DNA of 64,000 bases, from NCBI RefSeq assembly GCF_043555975.1, contig NZ_JBIGIA010000007.1, forward strand, positions 62,001 through 126,000. Reading direction: 5' to 3'. Shown here in pieces: positions 28,835 through 36,725 of this stretch. The notes under the pieces are model-generated. The model was not told the DNA's origin. It made no database searches and saw only the letters and a list, made by a program, of their open reading frames with translations. A program made the position numbers and the translations under genes. This stretch comes from Pelomonas nitida. Lineage in GTDB: Bacteria > Pseudomonadota > Gammaproteobacteria > Burkholderiales > Burkholderiaceae_C. Position 1 is the stretch's first letter. Every line of letters begins with the position of its first letter.

Positions 28835-29440
28835 TCAGCGTGCCGACGTCGCCTTGCCGAGCTGGTCGACCGACTCGTAGGTCTTGACCGCCGCCTCTGC
28901 CTCGGCGCTGCGGCTGGTGCCGGCCTGGCTTTGCGCCTTCTGCGCGGCCAGCTTGGCATCGTAGGCCGCCTGCTCCTTGGCCGACACCTGGCCGTCCTCG
29001 TTAGTGTCGGCGGGCTCGTAGGTCTTGGCGGTGCTGCTGGCACTGCTGGCCGCGCCGCCCGACGTGGCGCCACCGGCGGCCGCCGCCTGAGCCTGCCCGC
29101 CCTGGGCCTTGGCCACCGGGGCGCCACCGCCCTGAGCCGCACCGGGCGGGGCGCCCTTGGGTTCGGCGGCCTTGAACTCGTCCAGCGTGACCTGGCCGTC
29201 ACCATCGCCGTCCATCTTGGCCAGCACGTCCTCGGCGCTCGGTGCCGACTGGCCGGCCGCGTCCGCCTGCCTGGCGCCCTCGGCGGAAATCTTGACGACG
29301 GCCGCCTGCAGGTCATCGACCGTCAGATAGCCCTTGCCGCCGGTGTCCAGTGTCTTGAAGACTTGCTCGGCATCCGGCTTGGCGGCCTGGGGGGCCGACG
29401 AACTGCTGGACGCGGCGCTGGTGTTGACGGCAGTGATCAT
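28835..29440 (-). CDS. EF-hand protein resembling the XopAW calcium-binding family
   Basis: A 201-aa protein with a Ser/Ala-rich N-terminus and three EF-hand-like loops: DTGGKGYLTVDD (about 32-43, degenerate), DGDGDGQVTLDE (about 77-88, canonical) and DTNEDGQVSAKE (about 143-154, canonical). Between the last two is an Ala/Gly/Gln linker. The order and the start resemble proteins annotated as XopAW-type calcium-binding effectors, which are also widespread in non-pathogenic Burkholderiales. No type III secretion genes are visible, so an effector role is not supported; calcium binding is. GGGAG precedes the start. Confidence 0.8.
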   Translation of the reverse strand: MITAVNTSAASSSSSAPQAAKPDAEQVFKTLDTGGKGYLTVDDLQAAVVKISAEGARQADAAGQSAPSAEDVLAKMDGDGDGQVTLDEFKAAEPKGAPPGAAQGGGAPVAKAQGGQAQAAAAGGATSGGAASSASSTAKTYEPADTNEDGQVSAKEQAAYDAKLAAQKAQSQAGTSRSAEAEAAVKTYESVDQLGKATSAR

Positions 29441-29527
29441 GGGCGGCTCCCGGTGTGGTCTCCAGGTTTTCGGCCGGTGCGGGGCGCGCTGAACCGGCTT
29501 TACCTGCTTGACACATGCCGCACGGTT

Positions 29528-29959
29528 TCAGTGCCCGGCGGTGCCTGCGCGCGCCTCGGCCTTGATCTCGACCGCCGTGCGCTTGCCGTCTTCACCCTCG
29601 ACCGTCAGCGTCAGGGGCACGATCTCGCCGGCCTTGATCGGCGCCTTCAGGCCCATCAGCATGACGTGATAGCTGCCCGGCTTCAACGCCACGGCCTGAC
29701 CGGCGGGCAGCGGCAGCGCATCGACGGCGCGCATCTTCATGACGCCGTCGTCCATCTTCATCTCGTGGATCTCGACCATGCCCGCCACGGGCGACGCGGC
29801 CGCCACCACCTTGACCGCCTTGGCCGACGTCAACTGCATGAACGCGCCCGTGGCCTTCTGCGGCGCCACAGTGGCCCTCACCCAGGGGTCGTCGACCTTG
29901 ACCTGGGCCTGGGCGGCGAACGAGACGAGCAAGGCTGCAGCAACGAAGAAATGGCGCAT
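29528..29959 (-). CDS. periplasmic copper chaperone PCu(A)C
   Basis: A 143-aa protein with a signal peptide (residues 1-19, ending AAQAQ). The copper-binding pattern H-x-M...M...H-x-M is visible as EIHEMKM, then VMKM, and SYHVMLMGL near residue 100. The framework VDDPWVRATVAPQKATGAFM is also typical. PCu(A)C delivers Cu(I) to cytochrome c oxidase assembly in the periplasm. Its usual partner Sco or a TonB receptor is not adjacent here. The start at 29959 is selected by the signal peptide. Confidence 0.92.
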   Translation of the reverse strand: MRHFFVAAALLVSFAAQAQVKVDDPWVRATVAPQKATGAFMQLTSAKAVKVVAAASPVAGMVEIHEMKMDDGVMKMRAVDALPLPAGQAVALKPGSYHVMLMGLKAPIKAGEIVPLTLTVEGEDGKRTAVEIKAEARAGTAGH

Positions 29960-30057
29960 GGTGGTGGTGTGAAAACTCAATGAACTCCGAACTCTACCCA
30001 TCGCCTGACCGTGCGGCGCCCTCGCGCCCCGCCGATCGCCACGGCGGTGCTCGCCCG

Positions 30058-30294
30058 TCATGGCGAGGTCAAGTCGATGCCGAGCATCGTGCCGAGCTTG
30101 AACGTGAGCAACAGCAAAACCACCGCCAGCACCACGAAAGCGGCCACCAACTTGGCGCACGCGCGCAGCACGGCGCGCTGCTTCTCCGTGCCGTACTTCT
30201 TCCCTTGGTCGTAGTGCCACTTGACGGCGAGGTACATGCCGATGCTCAGCACGCTGACCTTGAACACGATGAAGACTGCGGGGACCCATTCCAT
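30058..30294 (-). CDS. hypothetical small membrane protein
   Basis: A 78-aa protein with two hydrophobic segments: WVPAVFIVFKVSVLSIGMYLA at the start and LVAAFVVLAVVLLLLTFKLG toward the end, joined by a basic loop (WHYDQGKKYGTEKQRA). This predicts a two-pass membrane protein with a charged loop on one side. No family recognised. It is on the same strand as the copper chaperone gene, 98 bases upstream of it, and may form a unit with it. Confidence 0.6.
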   Translation of the reverse strand: MEWVPAVFIVFKVSVLSIGMYLAVKWHYDQGKKYGTEKQRAVLRACAKLVAAFVVLAVVLLLLTFKLGTMLGIDLTSP

Positions 30295-30367
30295 GATTTC
30301 TGAGCACTTCCAAGCTGGTCGCTGATCCTGCCTCAACCGATCAACGACATCACGCGGCGGCGTCCGC

Positions 30368-30476
30368 GCTGAGCGGCGCACTGCCGAGGCAAGAACGGCG
30401 CAACGCCGAGCATCGGCCGCCACGCCAGCAGCCGTGCGCGAGCACCTGTTCAAGCCAGCACTGTGCGCCGCTCAGC
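30368..30476. other. 14-bp inverted repeat spanning a 109-base structured segment
   Basis: GCTGAGCGGCGCAC (30368-30381) is the exact reverse complement of GTGCGCCGCTCAGC (30463-30476), with 81 bases between. The segment sits in the 288-base gap between a small membrane protein gene and the GntR promoter. It has no open reading frame with coding character. It could be a remnant of a small mobile element or a structured transcript. Confidence 0.55.
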
Positions 30477-30529
30477 ACCAGAAATACAGACTCAGTTCTG
30501 CATAAAAGAACCGGATCAGACGGGGCGGC

Positions 30530-30568
30530 TTGACCATCACTGTCCACGTGTACTATCGTACTAGTACA
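30530..30568 (+). promoter_or_regulatory. GntR promoter with palindromic operator
   Basis: TGTACTATCGTACTAGTACA (30549-30568) has perfect 7-base arms, TGTACTA and TAGTACA, around a six-base centre. It lies 15 bases before the GntR start. TTGACC (30530-30535) is a fair -35, and TACTAT (30551-30556), inside the left arm, a possible -10, though spacing is short (15). An operator covering the -10 upstream of the regulator gene fits autorepression of the whole operon, as known for YtrA-type regulators. Confidence 0.7.
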
Positions 30569-30582
30569 CATTGGCAGCTTGC

Positions 30583-30978
30583 ATGGACCCGACCCACTTC
30601 GTCCACATCAACACCGGCTCCACCGAGCCCATCTACCGCCAGCTCATCGAGCAGGTGAAGCGGCGTGTGGCGGCCGGGCAGCTGAAGGCGGGCGACGAGA
30701 TTCCGTCGGTGCGCGAGCTGGCGCAGGCGCTGGCCGTGCACCCGATGACCGTCTCCAAGGCCTATTCGCAGCTGGAGAGCGACGGCGTGCTGGAGCGCCG
30801 CCGCGGCCTGTCCATGGTGGTGGCGGCCCAGCACCAGCAGGCGCAACCCACCGCCGACCGGGTGGAACTGCTGCGCCCCACGCTGGAGAAGGCCGCGGCT
30901 GAAGCGCGCCAGCTGCAGCTGTCCAAGGCCCAGGCCGTCGCCCTGTTCAAGACCATCCTCGACGAGAACGCGCCATGA
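30583..30978 (+). CDS. GntR family regulator, YtrA subfamily
   Basis: A 131-aa repressor. Residues 10-75 are a GntR winged helix: STEPIYRQLIEQVKRRVAAG, DEIPSVRELAQALAV, HPMTVSKAYSQLESDGVLE. The short C-terminal region, about 50 residues, is the YtrA type, a dimerising helix pair with no large ligand domain. It overlaps the ABC ATPase gene by four bases and has a palindrome at its promoter, so it very likely represses its own operon. In Bacillus the YtrA regulon responds to cell-wall-active antibiotics; that trigger is not shown here. Confidence 0.92.
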   Translation: MDPTHFVHINTGSTEPIYRQLIEQVKRRVAAGQLKAGDEIPSVRELAQALAVHPMTVSKAYSQLESDGVLERRRGLSMVVAAQHQQAQPTADRVELLRPTLEKAAAEARQLQLSKAQAVALFKTILDENAP

Positions 30979-31856
30979 CTCATTTCCCGCACACGGATTC
31001 CGCCACCGCCGAGCTGACGGGCGTGCGCCTGTCCTACCCCAAGGGGCCGCTCGTGCTGGATGGGCTGGACTGGCAGTTGCAGCCCGGCCAGGTCGTCGGC
31101 CTGCTGGGCCGCAATGGCGCCGGCAAGACGACGCTGCTGGAAGCGCTGCTGGGCCTGCGCGAGACCGACGCCGGCCAGGTGCGCCTATTCGGCCAGGAGG
31201 CGCTGAAGCCCGACGATGCCACGCGTGCCCGCATCGGCTACGTGCCCCAGCACAGCGACCTGTTCGAGGCGTTCACGCCGGCCCAGCTGCTGGCCTATTT
31301 CCGCAGCTTCTACCCGCGCTGGAACCAGGCCAAGGTCGACGGGCTGATGTCGCGCTGGGACATCCGGCCCGATCAACCCATCCGCAAGCTCTCGGGCGGC
31401 CAGAAGCAGCGCCTGTCCATCATCCGCGCGCTGGCCCACGAGCCCGACCTGCTGGTGCTGGACGAGCCGGTCGCCAGCCTGGACCCGGCCGGCCGGCGCG
31501 ACTTCCTGCGCGAGCTGGTGGGCCAGGTGATGGACCGCGGCGCCACGGTGGTGTTCTCCACGCACATCCTGTCCGACCTGGAACGCGTGGCCTTCAACGT
31601 GGCCTTCCTCAACGGTGGCCGTATCGCGCTGCAGGCGCCGCTGGACGAGTTGCTGGACCAGGTGCGCGCCTTCACCGGCAGCGTCACGGAGATGGCCACG
31701 CTGATGGCCCGGTTGGGCGCGCAGCCACTCAAGCGCACGCCGCTGGGGGCCGGCCGCGAACGCGTGCTGGCGCGGCTGCCGGCCGAGGCCGCGGTGCCGG
31801 CCGGCGTGGCGGTTGAGCGCGTGAACCTCGATGACCTGTTCACGGAGCTGACCTGA
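30975..31856 (+). CDS. ABC transporter ATP-binding protein (YtrB-like)
   Basis: A 293-aa ATPase: Walker A GRNGAGKTT (about 44-52), Q-loop in GYVPQHSD, signature KLSGGQKQR near 140, Walker B LLVLDEPVASLD near 160 and H-switch STHIL near 195. The C-terminal 80 residues match drug or bacteriocin exporters of the YtrB/CcmA class. With the following membrane protein it forms an ABC-2-type exporter under GntR control. The start overlaps the regulator's stop as ATGA. Confidence 0.92.
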   Translation: MTHFPHTDSATAELTGVRLSYPKGPLVLDGLDWQLQPGQVVGLLGRNGAGKTTLLEALLGLRETDAGQVRLFGQEALKPDDATRARIGYVPQHSDLFEAFTPAQLLAYFRSFYPRWNQAKVDGLMSRWDIRPDQPIRKLSGGQKQRLSIIRALAHEPDLLVLDEPVASLDPAGRRDFLRELVGQVMDRGATVVFSTHILSDLERVAFNVAFLNGGRIALQAPLDELLDQVRAFTGSVTEMATLMARLGAQPLKRTPLGAGRERVLARLPAEAAVPAGVAVERVNLDDLFTELT

Positions 31857-33313
31857 TGAACGCCGTACAGCTCGCGCAGATCGCCCTCGCGCCGTGGCGC
31901 CAGCGCGATCGCGACTCGCCCTGGGGCCGGCGCCTGATCGCCGCCTTGCTGGCGTTGGGTGCGATCGCGGCGGTGATCTTCCTGCCGCCCGCCGCGAAAT
32001 GGCGGGCGGTGCCGTGCCTCATGATCCTGGTGCTGATGGGGGGGTGGATGGCGCTGGGCGCCAACCTGCAGGAACAAAACCACCCCACCGCCGCGCACTG
32101 CGTGCCCGGCCACCTGGCTGCGTTGCGCCGCGCGGCGCTGCTGTGCTGGGCCGGCTGCACCGCGCTCGTTTCGCTGCTGTTGTGGCTCATCATTCCGGGC
32201 ACCTCGCACGGGGCCCTGATCCTGTTGGGCACCAGCGCCGTTGCCACGTTCCTGCTGTGGTCGACACGGCTGTGGTGGCTATGCCTGCTGCTGCTGTTCA
32301 CGTGGCAGCCACTGCTGCTGTGGGCAGCCGAGCCACTGGCGCCCTTGGGGCGCGCCATCGCCGCGCTGTGGCAGGCCAACACGGCGGGCATGCTGCTGCT
32401 GAGCTTGCTGGCGCAAGGCTGGATCGTCGCCAGCGCCTTTGCGGGCGGGGGCGCTCGCCACCAGTCGCGCTACACACGGCAATCGATCATGCGCAATGCC
32501 ATGCGGATGCGGGCCCAGGGTGGCCAGGTTCCGGCAGCCGCTGCGTGGGGTAATCAACTGGCGTGGATCTTCCGGCCGTTCGAGCGCCTGTTCCAGGCGT
32601 GGCAGCAACGCCTGGTGGCCCGTGCAGACAACAGCAACCTGCACAACGTCATGGCGCGCGCCGCCATCGTGTTGCATGGCCAGCAGCACTGGCTGAAGCT
32701 GGTGATGGGCATTGCCGCCATGGTGGGGCTGGCGCTCCTGGCGTTCATCGGCTTCTGGCTGGTCTACCGATTCGACATGGCCGCCATGCTGGTGGCCGGG
32801 AGTTTCGGCATCGGCATGGCCATCGCCAACATCGGCCTCAACCCCGCCTTTGCCCTGCCCACGGCGCTGTGGCACAGCCGCCGTGAGCAGGCGCTGCTGC
32901 GCCTGTTGCCGGGCATGCCGCAGGGCGAAGCGCTGAACCGCGCCGTGGCGCGGCTGCAATGGCGCAACTTCCTCGCGGCCTGGCTGCTGTGCGAGCTGGC
33001 CCTGGCGGCCCTGGCGGCCTGCAGTGACAAGAGCCTGATGCTCTACCTACCCTTGGCCGCGCTGCCTTGCGCCGCGCTCTCGCTGACGCGCCGGCCGGCC
33101 ACCATGCGGCCGGTCACGCCAATGACAGTCGTCGTGCCGGTCTTCGCCAGCATGGCGCTCTGGGGTGGACTGCTTGTGCTGGTGCAGCTGCTGGGCGTAC
33201 CGCCGTGGCTGGTAGCCGCCACCGTGGTCATCGTGTCAGCCCTGCTGCTGGCCTGGCGCTGGCGCCGGCTGGTGGCCGCGCCGGTGGCGCTGCCCGCCGG
33301 GCGGCTGGGCTGA
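31856..33313 (+). CDS. ABC-2-type exporter membrane subunit
   Basis: A 485-aa protein with ten to twelve hydrophobic segments, for example LIAALLALGAIAAVIFLPPA near 25 and WLKLVMGIAAMVGLALLAF near 280. No recognised domain name is certain, but position (start sharing one base with the ATPase stop, TGATGA) and topology make it the permease of the GntR-controlled exporter. The middle holds a cytoplasmic loop with several basic residues (RQSIMRNAMRMRAQ). Substrate unknown. Confidence 0.78.
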   Translation: MNAVQLAQIALAPWRQRDRDSPWGRRLIAALLALGAIAAVIFLPPAAKWRAVPCLMILVLMGGWMALGANLQEQNHPTAAHCVPGHLAALRRAALLCWAGCTALVSLLLWLIIPGTSHGALILLGTSAVATFLLWSTRLWWLCLLLLFTWQPLLLWAAEPLAPLGRAIAALWQANTAGMLLLSLLAQGWIVASAFAGGGARHQSRYTRQSIMRNAMRMRAQGGQVPAAAAWGNQLAWIFRPFERLFQAWQQRLVARADNSNLHNVMARAAIVLHGQQHWLKLVMGIAAMVGLALLAFIGFWLVYRFDMAAMLVAGSFGIGMAIANIGLNPAFALPTALWHSRREQALLRLLPGMPQGEALNRAVARLQWRNFLAAWLLCELALAALAACSDKSLMLYLPLAALPCAALSLTRRPATMRPVTPMTVVVPVFASMALWGGLLVLVQLLGVPPWLVAATVVIVSALLLAWRWRRLVAAPVALPAGRLG

Positions 33314-33435
33314 TCCCGGCCTCGGCCCACTGCGCCAGTGGCGTCAGCGATGGCTGACTCCAGTTGGGCAGAGGCTTGCCCTACACGCCAACGACGATCC
33401 GAACGCGCCGAAATCGACGGCGCCATCCTGCAAAG

Positions 33436-33466
33436 CCCGCGCCGCTGAGCTGGGCGGGGGTTTTAT
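33436..33466 (+). terminator. probable terminator of the GntR-ABC operon
   Basis: CCCGC (33436-33440) pairs with GCGGG (33454-33458), with two unpaired G residues and then TTTTAT. The U-tract overlaps the stop of the converging flavin reductase gene at 33463. Two small hairpins (33327-33341 and 33343-33358) lie further upstream. The stem is short, so this is a moderate call. Confidence 0.5.
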
Positions 33467-33963
33467 ATCGGCAGCTCTGTGAAGTAGCGGCCGCCATGGA
33501 AGATCAGCGGCTGCGCGCCGGGCCGCGACGTGCAGCGCTCCACCTCGCCGACGAAGATGACGTGGTCACCTTCCTCGTAACGGCTGCGATTGGCGCACTC
33601 GAACACGGCCACCGCGCCGTCCAGCACCGGCGCGCCACCCGCCCCCTCGCGCCAGGCCACGCCGGCGAAGCGGTCGATGTCGCGCGTCGCGAAGCGCTGG
33701 GCCAGCTCCTTCTGGTCGGCCGCCAGGATGTTGATCGCGTAGTGCGACCCATGTGTGAAGGTCGGCAGCGACCCCGCGCGCCGCGCCAGGCTCCACAGCA
33801 CCAGCGGCGGCTCCAGCGACACGGAGTTGAAGGAGTTGGCCGTCAGGCCGACGAGGCCGCCATCCGCCGAGCGCACGGTGATGATCGTCACGCCGGTGGC
33901 AAACATGCCGAGGGCGGCCCGGAATTGCTGGCTGTCCATGTCAGGGGCAGGAGACGGGTTCAT
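33463..33963 (-). CDS. flavin reductase family protein
   Basis: A 166-aa FMN-binding split-barrel protein. Family blocks are present: FRAALGMFATGVTIIT near the start, GLTANSFNSVSLEPPLVLWSL and YAINILAADQKELA, ending with GGRYFTELP. Such proteins reduce FMN or FAD with NAD(P)H and pass it to a two-component monooxygenase; no oxygenase partner is nearby, so the partner is unknown. The start at 33963 could instead be the in-frame ATG at 33939, which is the first codon before the conserved block. Confidence 0.9.
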   Translation of the reverse strand: MNPSPAPDMDSQQFRAALGMFATGVTIITVRSADGGLVGLTANSFNSVSLEPPLVLWSLARRAGSLPTFTHGSHYAINILAADQKELAQRFATRDIDRFAGVAWREGAGGAPVLDGAVAVFECANRSRYEEGDHVIFVGEVERCTSRPGAQPLIFHGGRYFTELPI

Positions 33964-34020
33964 TGCATCATTGTCGCCAGTCCTACGAGTCCAGGCGCCG
34001 CGCCATCGCACAATGCCGCC

Positions 34021-34983
34021 ATGCATGCCGACGACTTCCTGGTCCGCGACAACCTCCACTTCACCCACCCGCCGCAACGCATGTTCGGCGCCTGTGCCGA
34101 CTGCGCCGCCGGCCGCTGCGCGCCCGCGCGGCCGGCTCGCCGCCTGTTCACGGGCCTGCTGGCAGCGTCCGGCGCCACCGCGCTGCTGCCCGCCTGGGCA
34201 CGCGAAGGCGTGGACGTGGGCCCCAAGAGCAAGTTCACCGGCTTCGTGTCGGCCGAGCAGCTGGAAAAGGCCGGCGGCCAGCAGTACGCCCAGATGCTGC
34301 AACAGGCCGCCCAGCAGCGCGGGCTGGCGCCGATGCAGCACCCGCAACTGCAACGCCTGCGCTACATCGCCCAGCGCATCATTCCCTACAGCTACGAGTG
34401 GAACGACCGGGCGCGTCAGTGGAAATGGGAGGTCAACCTGCTGGGCGACGCGCAGCTGAACGCCTTCTGCATCCCCGGCGGCAAGATCGCCTTCTATTAC
34501 GGCATCCTCGACAAGCTCAAGCTGGAAGACGACGAGGTCGCTGCCATCATGGGCCACGAGGTCGCGCATGCGCTGCGCGAACACGCGCGCGAGCGCGTCG
34601 GCAAAAACACCGTGACCAACGGCGTCATCGAGCTGGGCTCGGCGCTGCTGGGCCTGGGCAACCTGGGCCGCGGCCTGGCCGGGCTCGGCGGGCAGCTGCT
34701 GACGCTGCGCTTCAGCCGGGAAGACGAGACCGAGGCCGACCTCGTGGGCATCGAGCTGGCAGCCCGCGCCGGCTATGACCCGGCCGCCGCCGTGCGTCTG
34801 TGGGAGAAGATGATGGCCGCGAACAAGGGCGCGCCGCCGCAATGGCTGTCCACCCACCCGGCCAGCGGCACCCGCATCCGGGACATCCAGGCCAACCTGC
34901 CGCTCGTCAGCGGCCTGTATGCCCGCGCGGCAAAGCCGGACCAACGCTTCCCCATCGCGCCGCCGATGAAATCAGCCAGCTGA
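34021..34983 (+). CDS. M48 family metalloprotease with Tat-like signal
   Basis: A 320-aa protein. The zinc site is GHEVAHALREH (HExxH about 179-183) with the third ligand in EADLVGIELA near 240. The N-terminus is unusual: about 38 residues precede an ARRLF-led hydrophobic stretch ending LLPAWA, a possible twin-arginine signal, and this region contains three cysteines (GACADCAAGRC). Proteases of this group act in the periplasm in envelope protein quality control. It is divergent from the flavin reductase gene, with 57 bases between starts. Confidence 0.88.
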   Translation: MHADDFLVRDNLHFTHPPQRMFGACADCAAGRCAPARPARRLFTGLLAASGATALLPAWAREGVDVGPKSKFTGFVSAEQLEKAGGQQYAQMLQQAAQQRGLAPMQHPQLQRLRYIAQRIIPYSYEWNDRARQWKWEVNLLGDAQLNAFCIPGGKIAFYYGILDKLKLEDDEVAAIMGHEVAHALREHARERVGKNTVTNGVIELGSALLGLGNLGRGLAGLGGQLLTLRFSREDETEADLVGIELAARAGYDPAAAVRLWEKMMAANKGAPPQWLSTHPASGTRIRDIQANLPLVSGLYARAAKPDQRFPIAPPMKSAS

Positions 34984-35016
34984 AGCGCCGGCCGCCACGC
35001 CGGGATTTGCGGCGCG

Positions 35017-35649
35017 CTACCAGCGCGCCGGCAGCGTCTTGAGCCGCTGGTATTCCCCGGCCGCCACGCGCCGCAGATAGCCGCCCTGCTCCAGGTCCTT
35101 GACCAGCTTGGACACCATTTCCCGCGAACAGCCCAGCCGCTGCGCCATGCCCTGGTGGGTCAGCGCGAGCAACTGGCCTTCGCAGGTGGACTCGTCGACG
35201 AGGTTCTTCAACCGGCCGTAAACGTCGTTCAGCGCCAGCTGCTTGGTCGACAGCGTCGCGGCACGGGCACGCCGGATGACCTTGGTCAACAGCTCGAAGG
35301 CGAACTCGGGGTGCTCGCTGATGTGCGTCAGCAGGCTGGCCCGCGTGACCATGACGAGCCGGCTGCCCGCTTCGGTGATGACGCTGGCCGACCTCGGCCC
35401 GCCGTCCAGGCTCATCTCGCCGACATACTCGCCCGGGCCGTAGACACCGTAGGTGATCTCGCGACCACGTGCGTCGCTGCTGTAGGCGCGCAGTGAGCCG
35501 GCCAGCACGAGGTAGAGGTTGTCGCCAACCGAGCCTTCCTCGATCAGCACGACGCCCTTGCGATAGCTGCGGGCGATCCCGCGTGCGGCCAGCAGCCGCA
35601 GCGAGGTGGGCAGGGACAGAAGTTCGTTGTCGAGAGAGTCGTCAGCCAT
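35017..35649 (-). CDS. Crp/Fnr family transcriptional regulator
   Basis: A 210-aa regulator. The cyclic-nucleotide fold (about 20-130) keeps the phosphate-binding cassette form GEYVGEMSLDGGPRSASV near 75-92, so cyclic nucleotide binding is plausible. There are no clustered cysteines for an Fnr iron-sulfur centre. The C-terminal winged helix recognition motif is GMAQRLGCSREMVSKLVKDL near 165-185. The start at 35649 is preferred; an upstream in-frame ATG would add about 37 low-complexity residues. It lies on the same strand as, and 112 bases downstream of, a LuxR-type gene. Confidence 0.88.
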   Translation of the reverse strand: MADDSLDNELLSLPTSLRLLAARGIARSYRKGVVLIEEGSVGDNLYLVLAGSLRAYSSDARGREITYGVYGPGEYVGEMSLDGGPRSASVITEAGSRLVMVTRASLLTHISEHPEFAFELLTKVIRRARAATLSTKQLALNDVYGRLKNLVDESTCEGQLLALTHQGMAQRLGCSREMVSKLVKDLEQGGYLRRVAAGEYQRLKTLPARW

Positions 35650-35761
35650 CCACACAGCGCGCCGGGCGTTAGGCCCGGCCGCGTGGCTGAATGTTAAGGC
35701 CCCTCGTCCTGTGCCAATTCGTGGTAGGGGCGTCGGGCCCGGCCATCGGTTCACCGGCACG

Positions 35762-36439
35762 TCAGTTCACCAGCTTGGCCACCGGCCGCAGCGACGACAC
35801 CAGCGGCGGCAGCAGGGCCAGCTGGCGCATCAGTTCGCCGATGCTGTCGGCGCCGCTCTTCGCGCGGATGCTCTGGATCTGGCTGCGCACCGTGGAGATG
35901 GCCACACCCTGGCGCTGGGCGACTTCGGCGGGCTTGACGCCGTTGGACAGCGCCTTGAGCACCTCCGTCTCGGCCGGCGTGAGCTGATAGCGCAACGCGA
36001 ACCATTGCGCGGCCAGATCGCCACACAGCTGGCGGCGCTCCAGAATCAGCAACACAGCCGCCTGGCTGACGTCGCGGTTCAGCGGCACGACAACCACGTT
36101 GGCGCGGCCACAGTCAGCCCGCTCGTCGCCCAGGCGCAACAGGCAGCGCCGGCCGCTGGCCTCCGCGCCCTCCAGCGCCTCGGCCAGCGGCACGGCATCG
36201 GTGAGCAGCCGGGCGCGCAGATGCGTGCCGACGAGCTCCAGCGGGTGGTTGTCGCCAAGTGACGCGCGAGCGGCGTTGTTGGTATGCAGCACGCGGCCCG
36301 CGCCGTTGAGCAGCACGACGCCGTGGTCGAGCTCCTCCAGCACCAACCCCATCCACTGTGTGGATAGGGATGCCGCCTGGCGCCGCTCTTCGCGGCGACC
36401 CGTCACCTGACCCGGTTGAACAAACTCATTCATCCACAT
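35762..36439 (-). CDS. LuxR-type HTH regulator with PAS-like N-terminus
   Basis: A 225-aa protein. Residues 30-145 look PAS-like: LEELDHGVVLLNGAGRVLHTN near the start, then a beta-rich part ending VLLILERR. Residues 155-215 form a LuxR helix-turn-helix: LTPAETEVLKALSNGVKPAEVA, then ISTVRSQIQSIRAKSGA. It is a cytoplasmic regulator responding to a ligand in the PAS part; targets are unknown. GAGGAG at the right distance supports ATG 36439 rather than the ATG six bases later. The 286 bases ahead include a stretch visibly poorer in GC than the window (about 36475-36600), consistent with promoters. Confidence 0.86.
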   Translation of the reverse strand: MWMNEFVQPGQVTGRREERRQAASLSTQWMGLVLEELDHGVVLLNGAGRVLHTNNAARASLGDNHPLELVGTHLRARLLTDAVPLAEALEGAEASGRRCLLRLGDERADCGRANVVVVPLNRDVSQAAVLLILERRQLCGDLAAQWFALRYQLTPAETEVLKALSNGVKPAEVAQRQGVAISTVRSQIQSIRAKSGADSIGELMRQLALLPPLVSSLRPVAKLVN

Positions 36440-36725
36440 GGCAGTGCTCCTCGGCCCACACCTGCGAGCCATTTCCCTAAAGCGTAGGAGAGCATGTTTG
36501 CGATTTGGCGTAAATGTTGCTGAATGTGTTTGTGAACGAATTACCCGCCCGCGTCATCCCGAAAAAACGTTTCGACAAACTAGGGATTGCGGCGGAGCTG
36601 ACCTGACGGCGCGTGCACAAGCGCACGTGCGCATGAGCTCATGACGGAAGAATCGTTGGCATTCCTGTCATCCCTCGTCAGACTGGCGGCGTTGCTCCTC
36701 CCACCACCACTGCCGTTGTCCGCCG

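Noticed and set aside
28835..29440. Calling the EF-hand protein a type III effector
   Set aside because: Resemblance to XopAW rests on EF-hand spacing only; no secretion system or chaperone gene is present in the window.
30368..30476. Integron attC site
   Set aside because: The arms lack the GTTRRRY/RYYYAAC ends and there is no integrase or cassette array.
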